A stretch of 64,000 nt of DNA from positions 620,001 through 684,000 of the forward strand of contig NZ_BAABIS010000001.1 in assembly GCF_039542905.1 (NCBI RefSeq), given 5' to 3'. How positions within the stretch are numbered: the stretch's first letter is position 1; each line of letters begins with the position of its first letter. A program made the position numbers and the translations under genes. Under the pieces are notes generated by a model. That model searched no databases. It was not told the DNA's origin and saw only the letters and a program-made list of their open reading frames with translations. Origin of the DNA: Kitasatospora terrestris. GTDB lineage: Bacteria; Actinomycetota; Actinomycetes; Streptomycetales; Streptomycetaceae. Below, piece by piece: positions 53,408 through 62,302 of this stretch.

Positions 53408-53423
53408 TTGAACGACCGCTCAA
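53408..53423. promoter_or_regulatory. probable TetR operator upstream of the oxidoreductase gene
   Basis: TTGAACGACCGCTCAA is an imperfect palindrome resembling the site upstream of tetR; 16 bp upstream of the ATG of the oxidoreductase gene, so repression is plausible. Confidence 0.6.
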
Positions 53424-53438
53424 GAATGGAGATCGATC

Positions 53439-54419
53439 ATGCGCGCCATCGTCATCACCACCCCCGGCGGACCCGAGGTCCTGACCGTCACCGACCTGCC
53501 CGACCCGCGCCCCGCCCACGGCGAAGTCCTCGTCCGGGTCAGGGCGTTCGGGCTCAACCACGCCGAGACCTACATGCGCAGCGGCGCCTGGGGCGACGTC
53601 GCCGCGGTCACCGGCATCGAATGCGCCGGCACCGTCGAGCACGACCCGAGCGGGCGACTCCCCACGGGCGCCACTGTCGTCGCACTCCTCGGCGGCATGG
53701 GGCGCACCCGCAACGGCAGCTACGCGGAGCTGGTCACCGCCCCCGCCACCAACGTCGTACCGGTCCGCACCTCGCTCGACTGGGCCGATCTGGCCGCCGT
53801 CCCCGAGGTGTACGCCACCGCGTGGAGCGCGCTGCACGGCAACCTGGCGCTGCGCCCCGGGGAGACGCTGCTCGTCCGCGGGGCGACGTCCTCGCTCGGC
53901 CAGGCCGCGGTGAACCTGGCGCGCGACCACGGCGCCACGGTGGTCGCCACCACCCGCAGCGCCGACCGGGCCGGCCTGCTCCGGGAGATCGGCGCCTCGC
54001 GGGTGCTGGTCGACGACGGCCGGTTGGCGACACAGGTCCGGGCCGGGGGGATCGAGGTGGACGCGCTCCTCGACGTCGTGGGCAACAGCGTCCTGCGGGA
54101 CTCCCTCGCCACGGTGCGCCCGCGCGGACGGGTGTGCCAGCTCGGCTTCCTCGGCGGCCTCGCTCCGGTCCACGAGTTCGCGCCGCTGACCGATCTGCCC
54201 TCCGGCGTCCAACTGAGCTTCTTCGGCAGCGCGTTCGCCCTCGGAACGCCGGACTTCCCGCTCTCCTCGATCCCGTTCGACTCCATCCTCGCGAAGGTCG
54301 AGAGCGGGACCCTGCGGGCCCGCCCGGTGCGGGTCTTCGGGTTCGAGGAGATCGTCGAGGCGCACCGGGCCATGGAGTCCGGCGCGGCGACGGGGAAGAT
54401 GGTCGTCACGGTGGACTGA
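53439..54419 (+). CDS. zinc-free MDR-family quinone oxidoreductase
   Basis: A 326-residue medium-chain dehydrogenase/reductase of the NADPH:quinone reductase type. The N-terminal GroES-like domain (GPEVLTVTDLPDPRP, FGLNHAETYMRSG) and Rossmann domain (RGATSSLGQAAVNLARDHGA) are clear; the zinc-ligand residues of classical alcohol dehydrogenases are not. GGAG precedes the ATG. Controlled by the upstream TetR repressor; role in reducing quinones or enones. Confidence 0.9.
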   Translation: MRAIVITTPGGPEVLTVTDLPDPRPAHGEVLVRVRAFGLNHAETYMRSGAWGDVAAVTGIECAGTVEHDPSGRLPTGATVVALLGGMGRTRNGSYAELVTAPATNVVPVRTSLDWADLAAVPEVYATAWSALHGNLALRPGETLLVRGATSSLGQAAVNLARDHGATVVATTRSADRAGLLREIGASRVLVDDGRLATQVRAGGIEVDALLDVVGNSVLRDSLATVRPRGRVCQLGFLGGLAPVHEFAPLTDLPSGVQLSFFGSAFALGTPDFPLSSIPFDSILAKVESGTLRARPVRVFGFEEIVEAHRAMESGAATGKMVVTVD

Positions 54420-54577
54420 GCCGCGCGCACCCGGCCCACCGATCAACCAGTCCTCGCCCGGCTCGCCCGAGGGTCCGCGTATCCGGCGCGCGCCCGGGCC
54501 GGCCCCGGACCCATCGCCCCTCGGAAGAGATGAATGGCCAGGTCAGAGGCGCAATCCACCCCGGACCGGTGGAGTGC

Positions 54578-55042
54578 TCACATCCTTGACGACCAGGCCC
54601 AGGGCGAGCCGTTCCCGGACTCGGAGATCCGCGCGATGGCCCATACACCGGAGCCGCAGTAGGGGTTGGGGACCGAGTTGCCGGCGACGATCCAGTTGTC
54701 GCCCGGGAAGATGTGGTTGGAGTTCGAGTCCCCGTTGACCCCGTAGGTGACGCCGTTGCAGGAGTCGTAGATGCCCTGGTAGATGCGCACGTCGGTGCTG
54801 CCGCCCCAGATGTGGACGGTGGGGTAGTACTTGTTGTTGTAGCTGTCGTAGTTGACGCAGGGAACCAGGTGCCAGCTGTACCAGGGTGCACCACTGGTAC
54901 CCCCCTGATCGCTGCCGCAGCTCGGGGTGGCGGCGCCGGCCGAGCCGGCGCTGGTGAGAGTGGCACCGCCGGCGATCACGAGGGCGGCGGTGGCCATGGC
55001 GACGGTGCGGCGGAGCTCAGGTGCCTTCGGCAGTGCGCGCAA
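54578..55042 (-). CDS. secreted protein, function unknown
   Basis: A 154-residue protein with a Sec signal peptide (RRTVAMATAALVIAGGATLTSAGSAGA, cleavage near residue 37), then a mature part rich in Tyr, Trp, Asn and Ser with four Cys, e.g. VPCVNYDSYNN, YDSCNGV, PNPYCGSG. TTG start after GGAGGA. Could be a small extracellular enzyme inhibitor or cell-wall protein. The divergent HTH gene may regulate it. Confidence 0.75.
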   Translation of the reverse strand: MRALPKAPELRRTVAMATAALVIAGGATLTSAGSAGAATPSCGSDQGGTSGAPWYSWHLVPCVNYDSYNNKYYPTVHIWGGSTDVRIYQGIYDSCNGVTYGVNGDSNSNHIFPGDNWIVAGNSVPNPYCGSGVWAIARISESGNGSPWAWSSRM

Positions 55043-55161
55043 GACGTCCTCCGTACTTCATCCGGGGCCGGGGGTTCGGCCCGGATCCAGGGAATCGGAT
55101 GACGTGTCCGTCGTCGAATGATTCGATTGTTTTCGAAGACACTTGCCAGAGGGGGCTTCTC

Positions 55162-56136
55162 GTGATCCGGATCGACTTGGGTACGGAAGGCCTGGGCAGG
55201 ATTCGGTTCGCCTTCTCCCCCTTGGACCCGGCGAAGGACCTGCTCTTCGCACTCGCTCAGATGCCGCAGGCGCTGTCCGGTGCCTGGCGCGCCAGGGCCG
55301 CCAAGGCGCTGTCCGAGCAGCACTTGGGCCTGCTGGCAGTCGTCGCGGGTGGCGGACCCCACGGCTACGCGCCGGACTTCCTGCGACCACAGCCAGCAGC
55401 CGGCCCGGTCACCGACCTGGACGGCGCCCTGCACGCGGTCGCGACGACGCCATCGGAGCGCATCCGTTACGAGCTCGAAGGGGCCGTGAACGGCCACTCG
55501 TGGGATCAGGCCGCTGCTTCCAGAGCACCCCGGATACTCCTGGCAGCCTTGGAGCGTGGCGAGGCCCACCTGGCTCACCGCGTCGCCGGTGAACTGGCCC
55601 AGTTCTGGCACGCCGCCCTCGCACCCGAGTGGCCACGCATCCGGGCCCGGCTGGAAGGGGACATCAACGTGCGGGCCACCAGCATCGCCCGGAACGGAAT
55701 CGCCGACACGATCGACCAGCTGGCGCCGAACCTGGAATGGCGCCACGGCTCCCTCCAGGTCCACCTCCGCCCGTCCAGCCGCCACCGTCTCCACTTGTCC
55801 GCCGACGCCGCGATCCTCGTGCCAAGCGTCTTCGCGGACAGGGCCATCTTCTGCGCCGGCGAACCGACAAGCGTTGCAGCCCCCCGCAAACCGATGATCC
55901 TTTACCCAGCGGGTCGGGAAGACCGCCTCCCGTCGTCCGACGAGCAGTTGCTCGGTAGCACCCGCGCCAGAATGCTGGCCGAACTGGCCCAACCCCGCAG
56001 CACCAGTGAGCTTGCCCAGCGCCTGTACCTCAGCCCGTCAACCGTCTCGTACCACCTGCAGATCCTGCACCGCGCCGGACGCGTGCAACGCACACGCTCA
56101 TCCCGTGTGGTCCTCTACCAGCGCACTCCCCAGTAG
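55162..56136 (+). CDS. ArsR-like winged-helix transcriptional regulator
   Basis: A 324-residue protein. The C-terminal ~75 residues form a winged helix of the ArsR type (MLAELAQPRSTSELAQRLYLSPSTVSYHLQILHRAG), while the long N-terminal part is a helical/beta region of unknown ligand (EHLGLLAVV-like, WDQAAASRAPRILLAALERGEAHLAH). GTG at 55162 with GAGGGGG upstream. Such long ArsR proteins are typical of Streptomyces. Divergent from the secreted-protein gene. Confidence 0.85.
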   Translation: MIRIDLGTEGLGRIRFAFSPLDPAKDLLFALAQMPQALSGAWRARAAKALSEQHLGLLAVVAGGGPHGYAPDFLRPQPAAGPVTDLDGALHAVATTPSERIRYELEGAVNGHSWDQAAASRAPRILLAALERGEAHLAHRVAGELAQFWHAALAPEWPRIRARLEGDINVRATSIARNGIADTIDQLAPNLEWRHGSLQVHLRPSSRHRLHLSADAAILVPSVFADRAIFCAGEPTSVAAPRKPMILYPAGREDRLPSSDEQLLGSTRARMLAELAQPRSTSELAQRLYLSPSTVSYHLQILHRAGRVQRTRSSRVVLYQRTPQ

Positions 56137-56371
56137 CCCGCACGACTTCGCTCAGCAGGCGGTTTGAGGCCCGCCCCGGGACGCACTGCTCACATCCCAC
56201 GGAGCCTGGCCGCTGCGCAGCGGACAACCACCACGCCCACGGCGCGCAGCGCGACGACCACGGTGCCCCTCAGCCGACGGCTTCCCCGGTGCCGGGGAGG
56301 GGCAAGCGCCTGATCGGCCTGGGCACCCCCGCCAGCTCGGTCCGATGGCCGTGCAACGTGCAACAGCACTG

Positions 56372-56411
56372 CTGGCCGGCCCGGTACGCGTACGGGTACC
56401 GAGCCGGCCAG
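56372..56411. terminator. hairpin terminator downstream of the lectin gene
   Basis: 16-base arms 56372-56387 and 56396-56411 pair with a single mismatch around an 8-base loop, just beyond the lectin stop codon on the minus strand. Confidence 0.7.
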
Positions 56412-56423
56412 GACAGCATTTGG

Positions 56424-56873
56424 TCAGCAGTTGCCCTTGTAGAGCTTGGTGCCGACGTAGATGGCGCCGCCGATGTTGACGTTGACCGTCGAGCCAGGCA
56501 CGCCCACGGTGTTCGAGGCCCAGTACGCCGTGTTGTAGATGTCGTTGCCGTACAGCACGAAGTTGCCGTCCTGCTGGTACGTCGCGTGGTGCACCGGCTT
56601 GCCGTAGGTACCCGACGCCCAGCAGGTCTTCGTCCGATATCCGTGGTCGAGACGGTACTCGACGAGGTTGCCGTCCGACTGCAGGACCAGTTCGTACTGG
56701 CGCAGGGTGGAGTCCATCGGCGACAGGAGCCTGTCGCCGATGTTGAGGCTGTACCCCTTGGGCAGCACGCTCCGGTCGAGCGCCGAAGCGCTCCCCGTCC
56801 CAGCGGCCATGCAGGCCACCGCCACAGCTCCGACAGCGAGCGCCTTGGCCGCCGTACGCATGTTCTTCTTCAC
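56424..56873 (-). CDS. secreted bulb-type (mannose-binding) lectin domain protein
   Basis: A 149-residue protein: Sec signal peptide (KALAVGAVAVACMAAGTGSASA, cleavage near residue 31) and a B-lectin domain with two sugar-binding motifs of the QxDxNxVxY type, LQSDGNLVEY and YQQDGNFVLY. Extracellular, probably binding mannose-like glycans on hosts or competitors. GTG start after a G-rich site; the C-terminus ends GNC, with Cys that may form a disulfide. Monocistronic with its own terminator. Confidence 0.9.
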   Translation of the reverse strand: MKKNMRTAAKALAVGAVAVACMAAGTGSASALDRSVLPKGYSLNIGDRLLSPMDSTLRQYELVLQSDGNLVEYRLDHGYRTKTCWASGTYGKPVHHATYQQDGNFVLYGNDIYNTAYWASNTVGVPGSTVNVNIGGAIYVGTKLYKGNC

Positions 56874-57438
56874 AGGCCCCCCTTTTTTTCATACTTTCAG
56901 GCGTTCAATGACGAACAGCGAAGCGTCTCGGCCGGGAGGACCCCTGCCACCCTCCGTACCGGACAGAATCCAAAACGAACCATGAGTCAATACCGGCCCA
57001 GAGATACCGGCCCCGCTGTCGGGTTCAACAATCCCCGAACGACGATCACAGGACTATCCATCGCGAGTTCACGTTCGTGGATAGTCAGCGACGGCCGCAC
57101 GTGCTACCCGAGGGGGAACACCCGTGGGCCGGTCACCGTGCCACTCGCGCCGCCGTACAGACCCCACCACAACCGAAATGCCGACCAGTCACAAATGGAG
57201 AGGCGACTCACCCTCACGCCCGCTGCTCCCTGTGCCCCGTTCCCGCGTGTCGGCGGACGCCTCCGGCGAGGCCCGGGCGGAGTCGAGGTGAACCCGAGCC
57301 GGCAAGCCGGTGCCTGTACCGGCTCCGGGGTGCACGGAGCAGCCGGTACCGGCGAGTGGCGGGAGGTCCCGGTGCGGTGAGGGTCAGCCTGGTTGCGGCC
57401 TGCCCTCATGGGTGTTCGCGTCGTGGGGCTGGCGTCTG
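56874..57438. other. 565-bp intergenic region without a clear gene
   Basis: Begins with a pyrimidine-rich tract next to the lectin start, where the lectin promoter should lie. An inverted repeat ACTATCCA/TGGATAGT sits at 57052-57084. The stop side toward the ABC operon holds a bulged hairpin (57378-57408). Short ORFs exist but none has recognisable content; I see nothing else convincing. Confidence 0.6.
57378..57408 (-). terminator. probable terminator of the ABC operon
   Basis: TGAGGG-T-CAG (57378-57387) pairs with CTGCCCTCA (57400-57408) with a one-base bulge, 30 bp downstream of the permease stop on the minus strand. Confidence 0.45.
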
Positions 57439-58184
57439 TCAGGTCACCCGGCGGCGGATCCACCAGACGCAGAACCCGGTCAGGGCCAGGGCGAGGCCGA
57501 GGTAGAGCCCGGCCTCGGCCCATTGAAGGGCCCAGAAGTTGCCGGCGGGCTGGTAGGTCACCTGCTGTTTGTATCCCAGGGCGCCGAGATCGGCGACGCA
57601 GCGGTCGACCTGTTGCAGGGTGGGCGGGCCCGACTCGATGTGCAGGCAGTCGGCGAATGACGACGGCACGGGGGCCGGCTGCCCGGCGGCGTTCAGTGTC
57701 TGCTGGGAGGTGACCCAGGCCCCGGGTGCCTGTTCGAGGTGCGCGACGATCTGCTTGGCGCCGTCCTGGATGCCGAGAGGGGCGCCGTCGGGCTCGATCG
57801 GCAGGACGGTCCGGTCCGCGGCGGCCAGGTGGGACCGGATCCACATCGGCACGGCGATCTGGGCGGCGGTGTAGAGGGCGAACGTGGTGGCCATCGCAGG
57901 CAGGGTACGGCGGATGACCAGGCCGAGGGCGACGCCCAGGGCGAAGGCGAAGGCGGCGTGGGCCATGGGGACGATGCCCCGTGCGGCGAAGGCCACGGGG
58001 TCGAGCCGTGGGAAGTACGTGTCCGTTGCGCCGCCGGCGTCGACGGCACGGTCGATGGGGCTGCTCCACCAGGTCACCGCGAGGCTGGTCAGCCCCGCAG
58101 CGGCCATGGAGACTGCCGCGCCGAGGCCCAGTTTGGTCACCAGCCAGCGGGTGCGGGTGACGCCCTGGTTCCACGCGAGGTAGT

Positions 58185-59069
58185 GAGCATTTTCAGCGTT
58201 GCCTCTCCAGGGTGAGGACCGCCCTGGCGGCTGACGTGAGCCAGTTGGGGCTGCAGCGGGCGTGTCGGAAGATGCGCCAATGCTTGAGGGTGGCGACGCC
58301 GCGCTCGACCGGACAGCGGAGCCTGGCATGGGCCTTGTTCAGGGACCTCTCCTTCGCGGTCAGCTCGCGTTTGGGCCGGCGGCGAACCGGAACGGCGACG
58401 CCTGGGCCGGCTCCGGTATAGGCCAGATCCGCGAGCGCCGGGATCCGCAGCCGGGCGCAGGTCTCGACGATCCGGTGGTGCCGGGCCGCGGTCAGGTCGT
58501 GGATTCGGCCCGGCAGCGGTCGTGAGATCCACGCGAGCTTGCCAACGGGATTGGTGATGACCTGCAGGTTCACGCCGTGGCGGCGGTGCTTGCCGCTGTA
58601 ATCGGCACGGCCGTCGCCGACCCGGTCGCACTCGGCCAGGGTGCCGTCGACCAGTACGTATGCCCCGTCCGTCTCGCGAAGGGCCCGGGTCAGCCCCGGC
58701 GCCTTGCGGGCGAGATGCCCGGTCACCGCACGAACGTAGGCGTGGGCCGTACCCACGCTGATCCCGAACCCGGCCGCGATCTGCGCGAGCGTGTCGTGCT
58801 TGCGCAGGTACACCAGCGCGACGATCGCGCGTTGCGACGGCCGGAGCTTGCAGCGCCGGTCACCCTCACGGGTGACAATCAGCATGGTGACCCACTCCAC
58901 CAGCGCGTGCGGCAGGTCAAGTGATGCAGGATAGACAACCAACGAGGCTCTCCGGCCACCGAGTTGAGACGTCAGACATCTCACTCAACCGCCGGAGAGC
59001 CTCGCTCGTTTCGCTGCCCGCTGACGTCACCCAGCCGTCACCCGATCGGTGCCCGCGCTGAAAACGCTC
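58185..59069 (-). mobile_element. IS5-family insertion sequence, 885 bp, within the ABC permease
   Basis: Ends GAGCATTTTCAGCG (58185) and CGCTGAAAACGCTC (to 59069) are inverted repeats with one difference. The host repeats AGT at both sides (58182-58184, 59070-59072), a 3-bp target duplication. Transposase on the minus strand. Different IS from the one at 16.6 kb. Confidence 0.92.
58193..58942 (-). CDS. IS5-family transposase
   Basis: A 249-residue DDE transposase. N-terminal HTH ([30 protein letters not shown]), then first Asp in [12 protein letters not shown], second in ADLAYTGAG and Glu in [19 protein letters not shown] at 58942 is preferred since conserved sequence begins there ([17 protein letters not shown]); an upstream GTG exists. 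It looks intact, so the element may still be active. Confidence 0.88.
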   Translation of the reverse strand: MVVYPASLDLPHALVEWVTMLIVTREGDRRCKLRPSQRAIVALVYLRKHDTLAQIAAGFGISVGTAHAYVRAVTGHLARKAPGLTRALRETDGAYVLVDGTLAECDRVGDGRADYSGKHRRHGVNLQVITNPVGKLAWISRPLPGRIHDLTAARHHRIVETCARLRIPALADLAYTGAGPGVAVPVRRRPKRELTAKERSLNKAHARLRCPVERGVATLKHWRIFRHARCSPNWLTSAARAVLTLERQR

Positions 59070-59333
59070 AGTGGGTGCCGGTCTCCAGTTCACGGGAGAC
59101 CAGCGGGGCGCCCCAGAACATCCCGATGACCGCGGGGACGGCGAGCACGGCCAGCAGTCCGGTGTAGTAGAGGGTCCGGTCCGAACTGGCGATCTGGTCC
59201 ACCAGGCTGCTGCCGGCGGTCCGGTAGAGGTCGGCCAGCTGTGGGCCGGTGACCGCGAGGGCGGCGGCGAGGGCGGCCACCGCGGCGAACACCACGGCTG
59301 CCTGGGTGCGGAACTGGCGCCAGGTCAGCCAGA

Positions 59334-60230
59334 TCATCGGAGTACCTCCAGCGCGGGTCGGGTGTCACGTACCGCATCGGCGGGCCGGGTCATGTAGGCC
59401 AGGACGATGTCTTCCAGGCCGAGCGGGCTGACGGTCCAGGACGGATCGTGGAGCGGGGTGTCGGTGCGCACCAGGAGGGTGGTCTGCCGGTCGGTGTGGC
59501 TGGCGGTGATGACGTGCCGGCCGGCCGGGAGGGTGTCCGGGTCCCGGCGGGGGCCGGTGAGCCGGTGGTGACGGGCGACCAGGTCGTCGATGTCGCCGGC
59601 CATCTGCACCTGGGAATCGACCAGGACGATGACGTAGTCGCAGGTCCGTTCCACGTCGGAGACCAGGTGGGAGGAGAGCACGACGCTCAGCTCGTGTTCG
59701 GCGACGGCCTCCATCAGGTCCTGCATGAACTCCCGTCGGGCGAGCGGGTCCAGAGCCGCGACCGGCTCGTCCAGGACCAGCAGCTCCGGCCGCTTGGCGA
59801 TGCCCAGGGTGAGAGCGAGCTGCGCGCGCTGGCCGCCGGACAGTCGGCCGGCCCGCTGCTTGAGGTCCAGACCGAGGCGGCGGATCCGGTCGTGCGCCAC
59901 GGCGTCGTCCCAGCCCGGGTTGAGGCGTCTGCCGAAGTCGAGGTGGTCGGCGACGCTCAGCGCGGCGTAGACCGGGGTGTCCTGGGCGACGAAGCCGACC
60001 TTGGCCAGCTGTTCCACACCCGCGGCAGGACGGCCACCGCAGACCTCGATGCTGCCGGCCGTCGGGGTCAGCATGCCGCAGGCCAGCTTCAACAGGGTCG
60101 ACTTTCCGGCGCCGTTGGGGCCGACCAGGCCAACCACCCGGCCGGCGGGGACGTCCAGGTCGCAGTTCTGCAGCGCCCAGCGCTGCCTGTACCTCTTGCC
60201 CAGGCCCTGGGCTCGCAAGACGGCGCTCAC
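59334..60230 (-). CDS. ABC transporter ATP-binding protein
   Basis: A 298-residue ATPase: Walker A GPNGAGKST, signature LSGGQRAQL, Walker B LLVLDEPVAALDP and switch His in SSHLVSD. The ~70-residue C-terminal tail is a regulatory extension typical of ABC-2 exporters of the antibiotic/bacteriocin class. Start overlaps the GntR stop (ATGA), and its stop overlaps the permease start. Its partner permease is broken by an IS, so export is probably lost in this strain. Confidence 0.94.
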   Translation of the reverse strand: MSAVLRAQGLGKRYRQRWALQNCDLDVPAGRVVGLVGPNGAGKSTLLKLACGMLTPTAGSIEVCGGRPAAGVEQLAKVGFVAQDTPVYAALSVADHLDFGRRLNPGWDDAVAHDRIRRLGLDLKQRAGRLSGGQRAQLALTLGIAKRPELLVLDEPVAALDPLARREFMQDLMEAVAEHELSVVLSSHLVSDVERTCDYVIVLVDSQVQMAGDIDDLVARHHRLTGPRRDPDTLPAGRHVITASHTDRQTTLLVRTDTPLHDPSWTVSPLGLEDIVLAYMTRPADAVRDTRPALEVLR

Positions 60231-60619
60231 GCTACGTCCTCTCCGGCGGCGTTGCGGAACGTGTCCATGAACAGCGCCTCGATGCTCTCGTCGTCGAGCC
60301 CGGCCAGGCGGGCCTTGGTCAGCCAGCGCTGCAGGTCCTTGCGCAGCGGTCCCTGCGCGGCGAGCGTGCCGCCGGCCAGCGTCCGGGTCACGAACGTCCC
60401 GACGCCGGGACGGGCGGCCACCAGACCGTCGTGTTCCAGCTCCCGGTACGCCTTGAGCACCGTGTTCGGGTTGACCGCCGTCTGCCTCGCCACGTCCTTG
60501 ACCGTCGGCAGCCGGTCGCCCTCCTCGAGCAGGCCCAGGCGCAGTGCGTGCCTCACCTGCTGGACCAGCTGCTGGTACGGGGACAGGCCGGACCGGCTGT
60601 CCAGGTGGAACTCAATCAC
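60227..60619 (-). CDS. GntR regulator, YtrA subfamily
   Basis: A 130-residue short GntR protein: winged HTH with DRLPTVKDVARQTAVNPNTVLKAYRELEHDGLVAARPGVGTFV and a small C-terminal helix. YtrA-type repressors control adjacent ABC operons. The GTG at 60619 follows GGAGGA; an ATG at 60631 overlapping that site is the alternative. First gene of the ABC operon; the inverted repeat TAGT-N8-ACTA upstream is a candidate operator. Confidence 0.92.
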   Translation of the reverse strand: MIEFHLDSRSGLSPYQQLVQQVRHALRLGLLEEGDRLPTVKDVARQTAVNPNTVLKAYRELEHDGLVAARPGVGTFVTRTLAGGTLAAQGPLRKDLQRWLTKARLAGLDDESIEALFMDTFRNAAGEDVA

Positions 60620-60635
60620 CGGTTCCTCCATTTAT

Positions 60636-60652
60636 CTAGTTGCCTAGCACTA
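60636..60652 (-). promoter_or_regulatory. candidate promoter/operator of the GntR-ABC operon
   Basis: Upstream of the gntR start on the minus strand, TATAGT resembles a -10 element, overlapped by TAGT-N8-ACTA (60637-60652), a plausible binding site for the YtrA-type repressor. Confidence 0.5.
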
Positions 60653-60940
60653 TAGCCCTCTACGCCGCCCATGGGGCAAGGCATGCGCTGCGCGGGCTCA
60701 GGCGCCGGCTGCGATCGATCCGGACTGGAACCCGGTGTGGCCGATCGGCGCCACCTCGCCGGCGCGGCCCTGCGCCTGGAGGGTGGGGCGCGGCTGGAGA
60801 ACCCGCTACCCGGTGTCACCGGGCACGGCGACGACACCGGCCACCGGCCGGATCTCCCGCGCCGACCGTGATGGTGACCCTCAGGACGCGATGTCCGATT
60901 GTCGCCGGCGTCCTTCCCGTCGAATCGTCACCATGGGCTG

Positions 60941-61438
60941 ATGACCGCAGAGAACACGATGGATTCGAGCCCGACCGCGGTATCGGTGACCGAACCGCGC
61001 AGAGATGTGCGCGCACGGGGCGACGCCTTGGCTGTGCTGCAGAAGTTCTACGCCGCCGAAGCGGCCTACATCGCCGCCGGAGGCATGGGCAAGGCCGGCT
61101 TCGACGAACTCGCCGGGTGTCTCCATCCTGAGGTGGTGATGTACCAGGCACCCGGGTTGCCCTACGGGGGCACTTGGCACGGGCCGCGCGGCATCGAGGA
61201 GTTCATGGCCGCGATGAGCGAGGCGTGGCAGTCGTTGGAGTTCTTGGAGCAGAGATTCGTGGTTGACGGAGACAGTGTCGTGGTACTGAACCGGGGCCGC
61301 CTGCAGGCCCGCGCCACCGGTCGGACCCTGGAAACTTCGGTCATGCAACTGATCACCGTCAAAGACGGACTCATTACCGAGATGCACCCGTTCTACTGGG
61401 ACACCATCGCGGTCGCCGAAGCCTTGCACCGACAGTAG
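60941..61438 (+). CDS. NTF2/SnoaL-like fold protein
   Basis: A 165-residue protein with the small cone-shaped fold of the SnoaL/NTF2 group: LQKFYAAEAAYIAAGG, HPEVVMYQAPGLPYGGTWHGPRGIEEFM, and VVVLNRGRLQARATGRTLE. Such proteins are isomerases, cyclases or simple ligand binders; the catalytic residues cannot be assigned. ATG at 60941 has no clear binding site; MDSSP at 60959 is an alternative start. Standing alone among regulators and oxidoreductases. Confidence 0.8.
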   Translation: MTAENTMDSSPTAVSVTEPRRDVRARGDALAVLQKFYAAEAAYIAAGGMGKAGFDELAGCLHPEVVMYQAPGLPYGGTWHGPRGIEEFMAAMSEAWQSLEFLEQRFVVDGDSVVVLNRGRLQARATGRTLETSVMQLITVKDGLITEMHPFYWDTIAVAEALHRQ

Positions 61439-61589
61439 GAGCTCCCAGTAACAGGCAACCCGCCTGCATTTCGTGGTCATTCGTGCGGGAAGATCCTGGT
61501 ATGCGCGGTGGGGATGGGCCGCCGGGTGATGGTCCGTGCTCGATCTTCTCGCTTGTCCCGTGGCTCTTCGCGGTGGACCACTGGCTTCG

Positions 61590-62231
61590 TCAGGCTGTCT
61601 GGGAGCGGAAGCTGTGGCCCAGTTCGGGGCCGAGTCCGTAGTAGTGGCGAAAGTTGTAGATCAGCGGGCTCCACGCGGCCGGGTCGATGTGCTGGGAACC
61701 GGAGACGACGATCCGGGGATCAGCGTGCACCTTGAGCACACGGGCTTCGACGATGAGGAACTCTCCGGAGACATCGGGCTGGGCCCGGGCGACACGGGCT
61801 TCCAACTGCATCGGGCATTCGGCGACGCGAGGCGGCCGCACCAGCTCGGAGGGCTGAGGCCGCAGGCCGGCGGCGGCGAACTTGTCGGGCTCGAAACGGA
61901 AGGAACCACGTTTGCCCACGGGTACCGGGGTGCGCCCGGTCAGCGGCGCCAATCGTTCCACCGCCGGCCACTGTGCGGGCGCGGGGAGGTTGACCACCAG
62001 ATCACGGCGGCTGCGGAGATTGTGGGCGGTCTGTCCATCAGCGCCAAGACCGAGGACGATCACCTGGCCCAGGGCCCAGGCCGAGGACATCGGCGCAAGG
62101 TTGAAGGAGCCGTTCTCGTTCTCCGTGGAGAGCAGCACGACCGGCGTTCCGAAGTACAGGATGCTCGGCGTGACGGTCACGTGTTCGGACGACAGGTCGG
62201 TGGGCGCGCTGCTGGGCGTAGCGGTGTTCAT
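61590..62231 (-). CDS. flavin reductase-like FMN-binding protein
   Basis: A 213-residue split-barrel flavoprotein: FGTPVVLLSTENENGSFNLAPMSSAWALG, HNLRSRRDLVVNLP and AECPMQLEARV. These enzymes reduce free FMN/FAD or use FMN in small-molecule reductions. ATG at 62231. Divergent from the ArsR-like gene with a 38-bp palindrome in between, indicating joint control. Confidence 0.9.
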   Translation of the reverse strand: MNTATPSSAPTDLSSEHVTVTPSILYFGTPVVLLSTENENGSFNLAPMSSAWALGQVIVLGLGADGQTAHNLRSRRDLVVNLPAPAQWPAVERLAPLTGRTPVPVGKRGSFRFEPDKFAAAGLRPQPSELVRPPRVAECPMQLEARVARAQPDVSGEFLIVEARVLKVHADPRIVVSGSQHIDPAAWSPLIYNFRHYYGLGPELGHSFRSQTA

Positions 62232-62245
62232 GGGGCCGACCGTAG

Positions 62246-62283
62246 ACCTGCGATTCTTCGGCGGCCGCCGAAGAATCGCAGGT
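62246..62283. promoter_or_regulatory. 38-bp perfect palindrome, probable ArsR operator
   Basis: Every position from 62246 to 62283 pairs with its mirror partner (arms centred on GGCCGCC, flanked by GATTCTTC/GAAGAATC). It lies between the divergent flavin reductase and ArsR-like genes, 14 bp from the reductase start. Palindrome plus position strongly suggest an operator; the same sequence could extrude as a cruciform. Confidence 0.85.
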
Positions 62284-62302
62284 GGACAATGGACAGCGAT
62301 GA

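Larger units (their letters stand above)
57439..59337 (-). pseudogene. ABC transporter permease split by an IS element
   Basis: The N-terminal part (59070-59337; MIWLTWRQFRTQAAVV, ending ELETGT) and the C-terminal part (57439-58184; YLAWNQGVTRTRWLVTKLGLG, four hydrophobic helices) belong to one ABC-2-like permease of about 336 residues. Deleting 58185-59069 together with one copy of AGT restores a single frame reading ETGTHYLAWNQG. The gene overlaps the ATPase gene (ATGA at 59334-59337) and ends before a terminator. As it stands it cannot make a full protein, so the transporter is inactivated unless the two halves assemble. Confidence 0.9.
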
